A program made the position numbers and the translations under genes. Positions 8,623-16,788 of a stretch of DNA of 64,000 nt are shown here, piece by piece; the stretch's first letter is position 1; the number at the start of each line of letters is the position of its first letter. Source of the DNA: Microtetraspora glauca (GTDB lineage Bacteria; Actinomycetota; Actinomycetes; Streptosporangiales; Streptosporangiaceae); the NCBI GenBank assembly GCA_001570385.1, contig BBYL01000007.1:682001-746000 (forward strand). Direction: 5' to 3'. The notes beneath the pieces were generated by a model, which saw nothing but the letters and a program-made list of their open reading frames with translations, made no database searches and was not told where the DNA came from.

Positions 8623-10179
8623 ATGGGGGCAGAAGCGGCCCGGGGGACCCCGGGCACCACACCCGGCGCCGTCGCCGTGGTCTTCGCGACGACACCCGCG
8701 GCCGGTCTGGTCTGCGGCAGGACGAGCCTCCTCGAACGTGTCACCGGCCAGCTCCGGACGCTGTCCGTCCGTGACGTCCAGGTCGTGATCCGGGCCGAGG
8801 ACACCGGTGGCGGGCTCGCCGACGACCTGCGTGCCGTCGCCAAGGTGGCCCGCGCCTCCACCTGCCCCGTGGCCGTGCTCCACGGCGATCTCGTGGCCCA
8901 CACCGAGGCCCTGGCCGTACTGCTCGACCATCCCTCGCGCGGTTCCGGCGCGCTGGTCGCGCCCGGCGCCGCCACCCCGCTGCTCCCTCCGGTGCGGACC
9001 GAGCGCGGACAGATCGCGGCGGCGGGCAACTCCTTCCATCGGGTCGATTCGCCGGACGCCACCTTCCGCGGCGTCCTCCAGGTGGGCGAGGCCCATCTGG
9101 CGAGCCTCGCCGACGTGGCCGAGGAGCTCGCCGACCTCGCCCAGAACCGCAGGCTCGGGCGCGTGAGCGACACCGAGGTGGCCGGCCTGCTGCTCGCCGG
9201 CCTGGTCCGCGCGGGGGTGCCCGTACGCGCCGTCCCGCTCGGCGGGCTGCGCTGCGAGCGGGTCGGGAGCCGGCCCGCGGCCGAGGAGGCGATACGCCGG
9301 CTGGCCGACGTGGACGAGACCGGGGCGAGATTGCGGGCCGCGGTCAAGTCCGACGACGGCCTGTTCGCCACCTTCTGCGTGAGCACGTGGTCCCCCCATC
9401 TCGTACGGCTGGCCGCGCGGCTGCGCATGACGCCCAACGCGGTCACCGGCGTCTCGGTCGGCCTGGCCGTCATCGCCGCGATCTGGTTCTCGGCGGGGGA
9501 GCGGACCGCCCAGATCGCCGGCGCCGTGGCGCTCTACCTGTCGTTCGCGCTGGACTGCGTGGACGGCCAGCTCGCCCGCTACACCCGCGGCTTCTCGCCG
9601 CTCGGCGCCTGGCTCGACGCCACCTTCGACAGGGTGAAGGAATACCTCGTGTACGCCGGTCTCGCCATCGGCTACGCCGGGACCACGCAGGGCGGGGCGA
9701 CCGGGCCGGGCGGCATCTGGGCGCTCGCGGTCGCCGCCATGTTGCTGCAGGCCATCCGGCATATGATCGACTTCTCGTACGCGGGCGCCGTGGCGGACGC
9801 CGCCAAGGACGGCGCCGCCGGGAACCGCCCGCCGCTCCCACTCTCCGTCGCCTCGGAGTTGCCCCGCCTGGACGACGCGAGGAGCGGCCCGTTCAAGGGC
9901 GGCTTCGCGGGCGGTCGCGGCGGCGAGTTCGGCGCCCCCGGCGGCACCGGCGGCACGGTCGCGAGCCGGATGGTCGGCCTGTCCCGGCGGCTCGACCTCG
10001 GCGCCGTGACCCGGTGGGCGAAGAAGGTCATCGTGCTGCCGATCGGTGAGCGGATGGCCCTCATCGCGGTCACCGCCGCCGTGTTCAACGCCAGGGTGAC
10101 CTTCCTCGCGCTGCTCGCCTGGGGCGCGGCCGCGCTCACCTACACCCTCGCCGGGCGGATCGGCAGGTCTCTCACATGA
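8623..10179 (+). CDS. Fusion of a nucleotidyltransferase-like domain and a CDP-alcohol phosphotransferase
   Basis: 518 residues from ATG 8623 (GGAG 9 bases upstream); in-frame GTGs at 8563 and 8587 would lengthen it. Residues 1-250 resemble a degenerate sugar-nucleotidyltransferase fold without a clear G-G-x-G-x-R loop. Residues about 260-515 are a membrane CDP-alcohol phosphotransferase with the complete D-x2-D-G-x2-A-R-x8-G-x3-D-x3-D motif: D311, D314, G315, A318, R319, G328, D332, D336. It should join a CDP-activated alcohol to an acceptor alcohol in the membrane. A glycine-rich loop (about 425-445) interrupts the membrane part. It overlaps the next gene by ATGA. Confidence 0.82.
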   Translation: MGAEAARGTPGTTPGAVAVVFATTPAAGLVCGRTSLLERVTGQLRTLSVRDVQVVIRAEDTGGGLADDLRAVAKVARASTCPVAVLHGDLVAHTEALAVLLDHPSRGSGALVAPGAATPLLPPVRTERGQIAAAGNSFHRVDSPDATFRGVLQVGEAHLASLADVAEELADLAQNRRLGRVSDTEVAGLLLAGLVRAGVPVRAVPLGGLRCERVGSRPAAEEAIRRLADVDETGARLRAAVKSDDGLFATFCVSTWSPHLVRLAARLRMTPNAVTGVSVGLAVIAAIWFSAGERTAQIAGAVALYLSFALDCVDGQLARYTRGFSPLGAWLDATFDRVKEYLVYAGLAIGYAGTTQGGATGPGGIWALAVAAMLLQAIRHMIDFSYAGAVADAAKDGAAGNRPPLPLSVASELPRLDDARSGPFKGGFAGGRGGEFGAPGGTGGTVASRMVGLSRRLDLGAVTRWAKKVIVLPIGERMALIAVTAAVFNARVTFLALLAWGAAALTYTLAGRIGRSLT

Positions 10180-10817
10180 CGGAGGGCGCGGGCATGATCT
10201 CCGTGCACATGACGCCGGTGCCGCGCAGCTCGGTCGTCGCGTACCGGGACGACGGGGCCCTGTCCCGCGCAATGGGCATGCTGGTGGCGGGACAGCTCCC
10301 GCCGCTGCCGCCCGCCGTCGCGGGGGCCTTCGTCACCGGGGTGCTGCTCCTCGTCGGCGTCGCGGGCAGCGACGGCCTGGCGGTCTTCGGTCCGGCGGTG
10401 GCCCTGCTGCTCGCCGGGCCGGGCAGCTCGCACCGGCACGACGGGCGGCTCGACTGGATGGTCCCGCCGATCCTGCGGCTCACCGAGTACGGCCTCATCG
10501 CCTGCGTGGGCTTCGCGCACGGCGTCCCGCCTCTGCTGATCTTCGCGCTGCTCGGCGCGATCGTGTTCCACCACTACGACACGGTCTACCGGGTGCGGCA
10601 GCACGTCTACCCGCCCTCGTGGTTGCCGGTGGCCGGGCTGGGCTGGGACGGGCGGATGCTGGCCGTGGCGATCGGCGGCGCCGTCGACCTGGTCACCGCG
10701 ATGTTCGCGCTGCTCGGCCTCTACCTGTGGGGCCTGTTCTGCTGGGAGAGCCTGACCTGCTGGCTGGCGGCGCCGCGTTCCGGCGTCGAGGCCGCCGATC
10801 TCGGCGCCGGAGACTGA
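10176..10817 (+). CDS. Integral membrane protein of unknown function
   Basis: 213 residues with four or five hydrophobic segments and a central LRLTEYGLIACVGFAHGVPP followed by FHHYDTVYRVRQHV. The start ATG overlaps the TGA of the CDP-alcohol phosphotransferase gene (ATGA), indicating translational coupling. It may correspond to the extra C-terminal membrane module (DUF5941) that I recall in larger actinobacterial relatives of the upstream protein; that match is from memory and not checked. A role in the same lipid or polymer pathway is inferred from coupling only. Confidence 0.75.
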   Translation: MTEGAGMISVHMTPVPRSSVVAYRDDGALSRAMGMLVAGQLPPLPPAVAGAFVTGVLLLVGVAGSDGLAVFGPAVALLLAGPGSSHRHDGRLDWMVPPILRLTEYGLIACVGFAHGVPPLLIFALLGAIVFHHYDTVYRVRQHVYPPSWLPVAGLGWDGRMLAVAIGGAVDLVTAMFALLGLYLWGLFCWESLTCWLAAPRSGVEAADLGAGD

Positions 10818-10938
10818 CCCCCGAGTGACCGCGCCGGCCCGTGATGAACCCCCGACCACGTACGGATTACACGATCACGGCACAAAGGCAACTAATCTTT
10901 GGGGTTACTGTCAGTCGATCGACCTCTAGGAGTGCACG

Positions 10939-11670
10939 TTGCTGGGAATGGTGCTGGCCGCCGGAGCCGGACGCCGCCTGCGGCCGTACACCGACACGCT
11001 GCCCAAGGCGCTCGTGCCGGTCGACGGCGAGACCACGATCCTCGACATCGCGCTGCGCAATCTCGCCGCGGTGGACCTGCGTGACGTCGTCGTCATCGTC
11101 GGATACCAGGCGCAGGCCGTACACGAGCGTCAGGCGGACCTGGAGCGCCGTCACGGCGTGAAGCTGACGCTCGTGCACAACGACAAGGCGGAGGAGTGGA
11201 ACAACGCCTACTCGCTGTGGTGCGCGCGCGACCACTTCGCCCAGGGCGCGCTGCTGGTGAACGGCGACACCGTGCACCCTGTCTCGGTCGAGGAGACCCT
11301 GCTGTCCGCCGACGACACCAGTGACGTCCTCCTCGCGGTGGACGACGTGAAGTCGCTGGCCGACGAGGAGATGAAGGTCACCCTCGACGGCGGCAGCCTC
11401 AAGCGCATCACCAAGCTGATGGACCCGGCCGAGGCGTACGGCGAGTACATCGGCGCCACGCTGATCCGTCCGGGCGCCGCCGAGCGGCTCGCCGACGCGC
11501 TGCGCGCGACGTTCGAGCGCGACCCGCAGCTCTACTACGAGGACGGCTACCAGGAGATGGTCAACCGGGGCGAGAAGATCTCCGTCGCTCCGATCGGCAA
11601 GGTCGACTGGGTCGAGGTGGACAACCACGACGATCTGTCCAAGGCTCGCGAGATCGCGTGCCGCTACTAG
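10939..11670 (+). CDS. Sugar/choline-phosphate nucleotidyltransferase (LicC-like)
   Basis: 243 residues. The N-terminus MLGMVLAAGAGRRLRPYTDT followed by LPKALVPV is the signature of nucleotide transfer to sugar or alcohol phosphates; VNGDTV supplies the metal-binding acid, and the compact length without a left-handed helix domain fits LicC/phosphocholine cytidylyltransferase-like members. It probably makes a CDP- or NDP-alcohol for the CDP-alcohol phosphotransferases on either side. The start is a TTG at 10939 with AGGAG six bases upstream (10928-10932); no better start exists in this frame. Confidence 0.85.
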   Translation: MLGMVLAAGAGRRLRPYTDTLPKALVPVDGETTILDIALRNLAAVDLRDVVVIVGYQAQAVHERQADLERRHGVKLTLVHNDKAEEWNNAYSLWCARDHFAQGALLVNGDTVHPVSVEETLLSADDTSDVLLAVDDVKSLADEEMKVTLDGGSLKRITKLMDPAEAYGEYIGATLIRPGAAERLADALRATFERDPQLYYEDGYQEMVNRGEKISVAPIGKVDWVEVDNHDDLSKAREIACRY

Positions 11671-11811
11671 TGTCCCTCCGGTCGATCCCCGCCCCATCGC
11701 GTCGCCCGGAGCGGCACCCCGCCGCCTCGCGATGCACCCCCCTGGACGCCGCTCCCTCCGCGCAGATCCCGCCGGTCGGGGCACTGGCCCTCGCCTCCTA
11801 AGGAGACCCTC

Positions 11812-12870
11812 TTGCCGATTCTGGCCAGGATGCTCCCCGCCCCCCTCACGATGGAGGTACGGCGGGGCGCGATCGCGCAACTCGGTGTGCTGCTGTCCGA
11901 CAGCCGGGTCGCCACCTCGGGCCGGGTGGCGGTGGCGGTCGGGGTGAGCCAGGGCGACAAGATCGCCGAGGTGATCGCGCCGTCCCTGGGAGAAGCCCGG
12001 GTCTTCCGGGTGCCCGACGGCTCGGTCGACGCGGCCGTCTCGCTCGGCGCCGACCTGCGCAAGGGCGCGTACGAGGCGGTCATCGGCATCGGCGGGGGAA
12101 AGACCATCGACGCGACCAAGTACGCCGCGTCACTCGCCGGCATCCCGATGGTCGCGGTCGCCACCAACCTCTCGCACGACGGGATCTGCTCGCCCGTCGC
12201 CTCCCTCGTCCACGACGGCGGCAAGGGCTCCTTCGGGGTGCCCATGCCGCTGGCGATCATGGTGGACCTCGACTTCGTGCACGACGCGCCCGAGGCTCTG
12301 GTCCGATCCGGGGTCGGCGACGTCATGAGCAACCTGTCCGCGATCGAGGACTGGCAGCTCGGCAACGCCGAGCGCGGTGAGCCGATCGACGGCCTCGCCA
12401 TCTCCATGGCGCGCACCGCCGCGGAGGCGGTGATCGGGCGGTCCGACTCCATCGAGTCCGACGCTTTCCTCACCGTCCTGGCCGAATCTCTGATCCTTTC
12501 CGGCATGTCGATGGTCATCGCGGGGTCGAGCCGTCCTTCGAGCGGTGGTGACCATGAGATCCTTCATGCCGTGGATCAGCTCTTTCCCGGAACGTCCAAT
12601 CACGGCGAGCTCGCCGGCATCGGCACGGCGTTCTGCTTCTTCCTGAGAGAGGACTCGCGCCGCCTCGATCAGGTCACCGACTGCCTGAGGCGGCACGCGC
12701 TGCCCGTCACTCCCGGAGACGTCGGCCTGACGGCCGAGCAGTTCACCGCCGCCGTGATGCTGGCACCGTCGACGAGGCCCGGCAGGTATACCATCCTCGA
12801 ACACCTCCGTCTGTCGGAGACCGAGGTCAGGACGAGGGTGGAGGACTATGTCCGCGCCGTCGGTCGCTGA
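11812..12870 (+). CDS. sn-glycerol-1-phosphate dehydrogenase-like enzyme
   Basis: 352 residues, iron-containing-alcohol-dehydrogenase fold of the EgsA/AraM type. Visible motifs are the nucleotide loop GIGGGKTIDATKYAA, VATNLSHDGICSPVASL, and the metal ligands in SSGGDHEILHAVD and NHGELAGIGTAF. Family members reduce dihydroxyacetone phosphate to sn-glycerol 1-phosphate, the archaeal stereoisomer, but related enzymes use other phospho-ketoses. Start is TTG 11812 with AAGGAG (11800-11805) six bases upstream. It overlaps the following CDP-alcohol phosphotransferase by 23 bases, so the product is likely activated and used by its neighbours. Confidence 0.87.
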   Translation: MPILARMLPAPLTMEVRRGAIAQLGVLLSDSRVATSGRVAVAVGVSQGDKIAEVIAPSLGEARVFRVPDGSVDAAVSLGADLRKGAYEAVIGIGGGKTIDATKYAASLAGIPMVAVATNLSHDGICSPVASLVHDGGKGSFGVPMPLAIMVDLDFVHDAPEALVRSGVGDVMSNLSAIEDWQLGNAERGEPIDGLAISMARTAAEAVIGRSDSIESDAFLTVLAESLILSGMSMVIAGSSRPSSGGDHEILHAVDQLFPGTSNHGELAGIGTAFCFFLREDSRRLDQVTDCLRRHALPVTPGDVGLTAEQFTAAVMLAPSTRPGRYTILEHLRLSETEVRTRVEDYVRAVGR

Positions 12871-13606
12871 GCTGCGCGCGGTCGCGCAGCCGCAGACCAC
12901 GATGGACCGCCGCAGCGGCGAGCACTGGGCCGGCCTGCTCTACATGCGGAAACTGTCCATCTACGCGACATGGGTGCTGGCCAAGACGCCCATCACGCCG
13001 AACCAGGTCACCGGCCTGATGATCCTGTGCGGCGTGCTGGCGGGAGCCGTGCTCGCGCTCCCCGGGCTCTGGGCCGCCGTCGGCGCCGCGGTGCTGATCC
13101 AGGTCTACCTGCTGCTCGACTGCTCCGACGGCGAGCTGGCCCGGTGGACCGGACGCACCTCCATCACGGGCGTCTACCTCGACCGTGTGGGCCACTACCT
13201 CGCCGAGGCGGCGCTGCTCATCGGCCTGGGCTTCCGCGCCTCGGAGGTGCTTCCCGACTGGTACACCGTGCTCGGCGTCGTGGCCGCGCTCGGCGCGATC
13301 CTGATCAAGGCGGAGACCGACCTGGTCGACGTGGCCAGGGCTAGGTCCGGCCTGATCGCCGCCACCGAGGCGTCCGCGGGTCAGTTCCAGTCGCGCCGCC
13401 TCGGCGCGGCCAGGAAGGTGGCCGCCGCGCTGCGCTTCCACCGCGTGATCCAGGCCGTCGAGCTGTCCCTGATCGTGGTGGTCGCCGCGGTGCTCGACTT
13501 CTGGTTCCCGGCGACGCGGATCCTGACCGTCGCCTGTGCGGTGATCGCTCTGCTCCAGCTCGTCCTGCACCTCGTCAGCATCCTGGCGTCGCGGCGGCTG
13601 TCGTGA
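12848..13606 (+). CDS. CDP-alcohol phosphotransferase family protein with Asp-to-His change
   Basis: 252 residues with about six membrane helices. The family motif is present as D91-C-S-D94-G95-E-L-A98-R99 then G108, D112, but the last Asp, usually the catalytic base, is H116 (LDRVGHY). The DNA at this point is unambiguous in frame. The gene starts inside the preceding dehydrogenase gene with GGAGG just upstream of ATG 12848. It could make a phosphatidyl- or archaetidyl-type lipid head or a phosphodiester between two alcohols; the altered residue means activity should not be assumed. Confidence 0.83.
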   Translation: MSAPSVAELRAVAQPQTTMDRRSGEHWAGLLYMRKLSIYATWVLAKTPITPNQVTGLMILCGVLAGAVLALPGLWAAVGAAVLIQVYLLLDCSDGELARWTGRTSITGVYLDRVGHYLAEAALLIGLGFRASEVLPDWYTVLGVVAALGAILIKAETDLVDVARARSGLIAATEASAGQFQSRRLGAARKVAAALRFHRVIQAVELSLIVVVAAVLDFWFPATRILTVACAVIALLQLVLHLVSILASRRLS

Positions 13607-13808
13607 ACGGACGGCGGGCGAGGTTTGCCGACGACGAATCGGGGAACCACGGGGCGGCTTCCCGCGTCGGAGTGTTTGGTGGGGGTTCGGCGGCTGTTCC
13701 GATACCCTTGATTCGCAGTAAACCAGACAGGTCCGGGATGGTTCAGCCGTACAGACTCGGTGATCATGAAATCGTGTGCCCTCTGCCACGCGTCGAGGCG
13801 ATGACGCG

Positions 13809-14690
13809 GTGAAGATTTCTTGCGTCATCCTCACCATGGGCAACCGGGTCGCCGAGCTGGACCGGGCGGTCGAGTCCGCGCTGACGCAGACCGACGGCGA
13901 CGTCGAAGTGGTGATCGTCGGAAACGGCGCGGACGTGCCGCAGCTGAGCGTGCGGCCACGTCCCGGCTCCGCCGCGACGATCAGGACCGTACGGATCGGC
14001 CACAACGCGGGCATCCCCATGGGGCGCAACCGCGGTGTCCAGGAGTGCTCGGGCGACGTCGTGCTGTTCCTCGACGACGACGGGTGGTACGCCGACTCCA
14101 AGCTGGTCGCGCACATCCGTGAGCGGTTCGCCTCCGAGCCCGACCTGGCGGTGATCTCCTTCCGGGTCATGGATCCCGACGGCGGCTCGGTGCAGCGTCG
14201 GCACGTCCCCCGGCTCCGTGCCGGAGACCCCGAGCGCTCCTCGCCGGTGACCACCTTCCTCGGCGGCGCCTGCGCCATCAGGAGGTCGGCGTTCCTCCAG
14301 GTCGGCGGGTTGCCCGAGCGCTTCTTCTACGCGCACGAGGAGACCGACCTGGCCTGGCGGCTGCTGGGCGAGGGCTACCGGATCGAGTACGACGCCCAGA
14401 CCGTCATGTACCACCCGCTGGTGCTGCCGACCCGGCACTCCGACTTCTTCCGGTTGAACGCCCGCAACCGGGTGTGGCTGGCGCGCAGGAACCTGCCCTG
14501 GCCGCTCGCCGTCCTCTATCTGGGCAACTGGATCGCCCTCACCCTGCTCAGGGAGCGGTCCGGCCCGTCCCTCAAAGCGTGGTTCCAGGGCTTCCGCGAA
14601 GGTCTGCGCGAGCCCGCCGGTGAGCGCCGCCCGATGGCCTGGCGTACGGCGTGGCGGATGCTGCGCCTCGGCCGCCCGCCCATCGTCTGA
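13809..14690 (+). CDS. Family 2 glycosyltransferase
   Basis: 293 residues from GTG 13809, chosen because MKISCVILTMGNR is the natural family N-terminus and GAGG lies 10 bases upstream; GTG 13776 would add 11 residues. The GT-A core shows VVIVGNG, the metal-binding FLDDDGWY, GGACAIRRSAF and HEETDLAWRLL as acceptor-side acid. A C-terminal amphipathic region (RVWLARRNLPWPLAVLYLG) suggests membrane contact, like rhamnosyl- and galactofuranosyltransferases. It closes the plus-strand envelope cluster. Confidence 0.86.
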   Translation: MKISCVILTMGNRVAELDRAVESALTQTDGDVEVVIVGNGADVPQLSVRPRPGSAATIRTVRIGHNAGIPMGRNRGVQECSGDVVLFLDDDGWYADSKLVAHIRERFASEPDLAVISFRVMDPDGGSVQRRHVPRLRAGDPERSSPVTTFLGGACAIRRSAFLQVGGLPERFFYAHEETDLAWRLLGEGYRIEYDAQTVMYHPLVLPTRHSDFFRLNARNRVWLARRNLPWPLAVLYLGNWIALTLLRERSGPSLKAWFQGFREGLREPAGERRPMAWRTAWRMLRLGRPPIV

Positions 14691-14727
14691 CGGCCGCGCG
14701 CCGACGCGGGGCGCCCGGCGCTCCGGT

Positions 14728-14759
14728 CACCGGTTCGCATGGGCACCGGTTCACATGGG
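14728..14759. repeat. 16-bp tandem duplication at a stop codon
   Basis: CACCGGTTCGCATGGG (14728-14743) is followed at once by CACCGGTTCACATGGG (14744-14759), one mismatch. The second unit covers the TGA stop of the minus-strand decarboxylase-like gene, so the duplication copied that gene's 3' end. Confidence 0.7.
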
Positions 14760-15575
14760 CACGGCGTCCTCGAACGACATCGTCACGTGATCCGCGGTCA
14801 CCGTCATCAGCGCGGTCCCCGGTAGGCCGAGCTCGCTCAGTTCCTTGGCGATCGGATGGTTCCCCAGCCTGATCAGGGCGCCGCCGGGTCGCGCCCGGAC
14901 ACCGCTCGCGCGTGCCGTCCAGGGAACGCGCCGGGTGATCCCGTCGAGGTGCGAGTAGGCGTCGATCGGCGCCATGGTCCCTGGCGGGAGGGGGACTCCG
15001 GGACGGAGCAGCAGGTCGAGCACCAGCCGCCCGTCCCTGTGCAGGATGCACCGCTTGTACGGCGTGGCCAGCCGCAGGTCGATCTCGGCGCGTTCCTTGG
15101 GGAAGCCCCAGATCCGCCGTCCAGCCTCCAGGGTGAACCCCTGGTCGACGGGCAGCCAATGGACGAAGGCGCCGGAGCCCGCCGCGCGGACGTCCTTCAG
15201 CCCGGCCAGCAGGCCGCGCCCGGGGCGGCGTCCGGCACCCGGCGGCCGGATCAGGAACGCCATGCCGAACTCGTGGTAGGCGTCCAGATCTCCGTCGCGG
15301 TACTGGACGAAGACCAGCGTGCAGGCGGCCTTGCCGGGCAGCACCTCGGTCACGTCCAGTCCCGAGTACGCGATCACGGCGCGGGCGGCGTCGGCCCGTA
15401 CGAGATAGGTCGCGGCGCACGCCGACGCGTCCCTGATCCGTACCGGCATGTCGATCCGGCGTCCCTGGACGAGATGGCTTCTCACATCTCCAAGTAGAAC
15501 AAGATCGGCGCCACGGCGGTAGCCGTGGGCTCGCGGGGAGGGCCGCGCCGGATCCCGGCGGCTCACGGAGGGCAC
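14751..15575 (-). CDS. Acetoacetate decarboxylase-family protein
   Basis: Up to 274 residues. The core from MPVRIRDASACAATYLV onward matches the acetoacetate decarboxylase-like beta-cone family: YHEFGMAFLIR, VHWLPVDQGFTLEAGRRIW and GFPKERAEIDL are characteristic blocks. Many actinobacterial members are not true decarboxylases, so the substrate is unknown. Start is uncertain: GTG 15575 lies 10 bases after the upstream gene's stop, but GTG 15485 or ATG 15449 would give a more usual N-terminus. It is probably co-transcribed with the glycosyltransferase at 15586-16728. Confidence 0.75.
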   Translation of the reverse strand: MPSVSRRDPARPSPRAHGYRRGADLVLLGDVRSHLVQGRRIDMPVRIRDASACAATYLVRADAARAVIAYSGLDVTEVLPGKAACTLVFVQYRDGDLDAYHEFGMAFLIRPPGAGRRPGRGLLAGLKDVRAAGSGAFVHWLPVDQGFTLEAGRRIWGFPKERAEIDLRLATPYKRCILHRDGRLVLDLLLRPGVPLPPGTMAPIDAYSHLDGITRRVPWTARASGVRARPGGALIRLGNHPIAKELSELGLPGTALMTVTADHVTMSFEDAVPM

Positions 15576-15585
15576 CCCCGCGCGG

Positions 15586-16728
15586 TCAGGCGGGAAGGGC
15601 GCGCCCGCGCGGGCGGGCCGTGACCCGGTCCGGGGCCTGCGCCCAGCGTTCGAGCTGGGCCACGAACTCGGCGGCGCGTACCGGCCAGTGGAAGCGGCGC
15701 CGCGCCTCGGCGTGACCCCGGGCCCCCATCGCGGCGCGCCCCTCGGGGTCGTCCCGTAGGGCGAGGACGGCCCGCACGGTCGCGTCCACGGTGCTCTCGG
15801 CGCCCTCCGCCGGGAAGGGGACCACGGTGCCGCACCCGGTCCCGAGCACGAGCGAGGCGGCGCCGGGCAGCGGCGTGGTGATCACCGGGAGGCCGCGCGC
15901 CATGTACTCGACGACCTTCGTCGGCGTGGTGTTCCGGAAGGCGGGCACGTCGTGCGGCAGCGACAGGCCGGCCAGGGCACCCTCGGCCATCCGGAGCGCG
16001 TGCGTGTTGGGCACGTGCCCGAACCAGTCGAGCAGGCCCTCCCGCTGGGCGTCCCGCAGCAGCGGCCGTACCCCCGGGTCGGCCGGGCCGATCAGGTCGA
16101 GCCGGATCCGGTACGGCCGCAGGCGCCGGGCGAGCTCGATCAGTTCGGCGGCGCCGCGCGCCCGCGAGAGGCGGCCGATGTGGACCAGCCGGTCGTCGCC
16201 CGGCGGCGGGGGCGGCGCGGACGGGACATAGGTGTGGTCCGGCACCACCGGGTGGCCGCCGGGGAACCGGTCGCGGAACGACTCCTCGGCGAGCATGAGA
16301 TGCAGGCGGCGCTCCGCGCGCCGTTCCAGAGCGTCGATCAGACGCGGCAGAACCGGACTCAGCGGCCCCGGGAGGCGCGCCTCGGCCTCCAGCAGTCCTC
16401 GCGTGTCCTCGTGGACGTCCCAGACCGTCACGGGCCTCCTGCGGGGCAGCGCGAGCAGCAGCTCGATGTCATGGACCAGCAGCAGGTCGGCGTCCAGGCA
16501 GCCCCGTGACAACGCGGCCCGCGCCGCTCTGAGCGCCTTCGCGCGCCGCATGCCGACCGCGCGCGGCACGTCGATGGCCCGGATCTCCGGCGGCGGCGTC
16601 ACGTTGCAGTGCGTGAAGGGCGCGACGTAGGTGACCTGGTGCCCCGCGTCCAGCAGGGCCCGGATCTGCCTGTGCGCGATCCGGGCGTCCTCGGGGTGGT
16701 GGACGATTGTGCCGACACATACCCTCAT
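15586..16728 (-). CDS. Family 4-type glycosyltransferase
   Basis: 380 residues. The N-terminal domain begins MRVCVGTIVHHPEDARIAHR and contains VTYVAPF and VWDVHEDT; the C-terminal donor-binding domain has VHIGRLSRARGAAELI, LIGPADP, and NTTPTKVVEYMARGLPVITT with the E-x7-E-like segment. This is the GT-B arrangement of retaining transferases using nucleotide sugars. Acceptor and sugar are unknown; its place among envelope genes suggests surface polysaccharide. It starts at ATG 16728 without a strong ribosome site. Confidence 0.85.
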   Translation of the reverse strand: MRVCVGTIVHHPEDARIAHRQIRALLDAGHQVTYVAPFTHCNVTPPPEIRAIDVPRAVGMRRAKALRAARAALSRGCLDADLLLVHDIELLLALPRRRPVTVWDVHEDTRGLLEAEARLPGPLSPVLPRLIDALERRAERRLHLMLAEESFRDRFPGGHPVVPDHTYVPSAPPPPPGDDRLVHIGRLSRARGAAELIELARRLRPYRIRLDLIGPADPGVRPLLRDAQREGLLDWFGHVPNTHALRMAEGALAGLSLPHDVPAFRNTTPTKVVEYMARGLPVITTPLPGAASLVLGTGCGTVVPFPAEGAESTVDATVRAVLALRDDPEGRAAMGARGHAEARRRFHWPVRAAEFVAQLERWAQAPDRVTARPRGRALPA

Positions 16729-16788
16729 GTGACGACTCTGCGGTCCTATCCCGTCGAGCCCGGATGTGCCGCGTTAATCCATGCGGAA

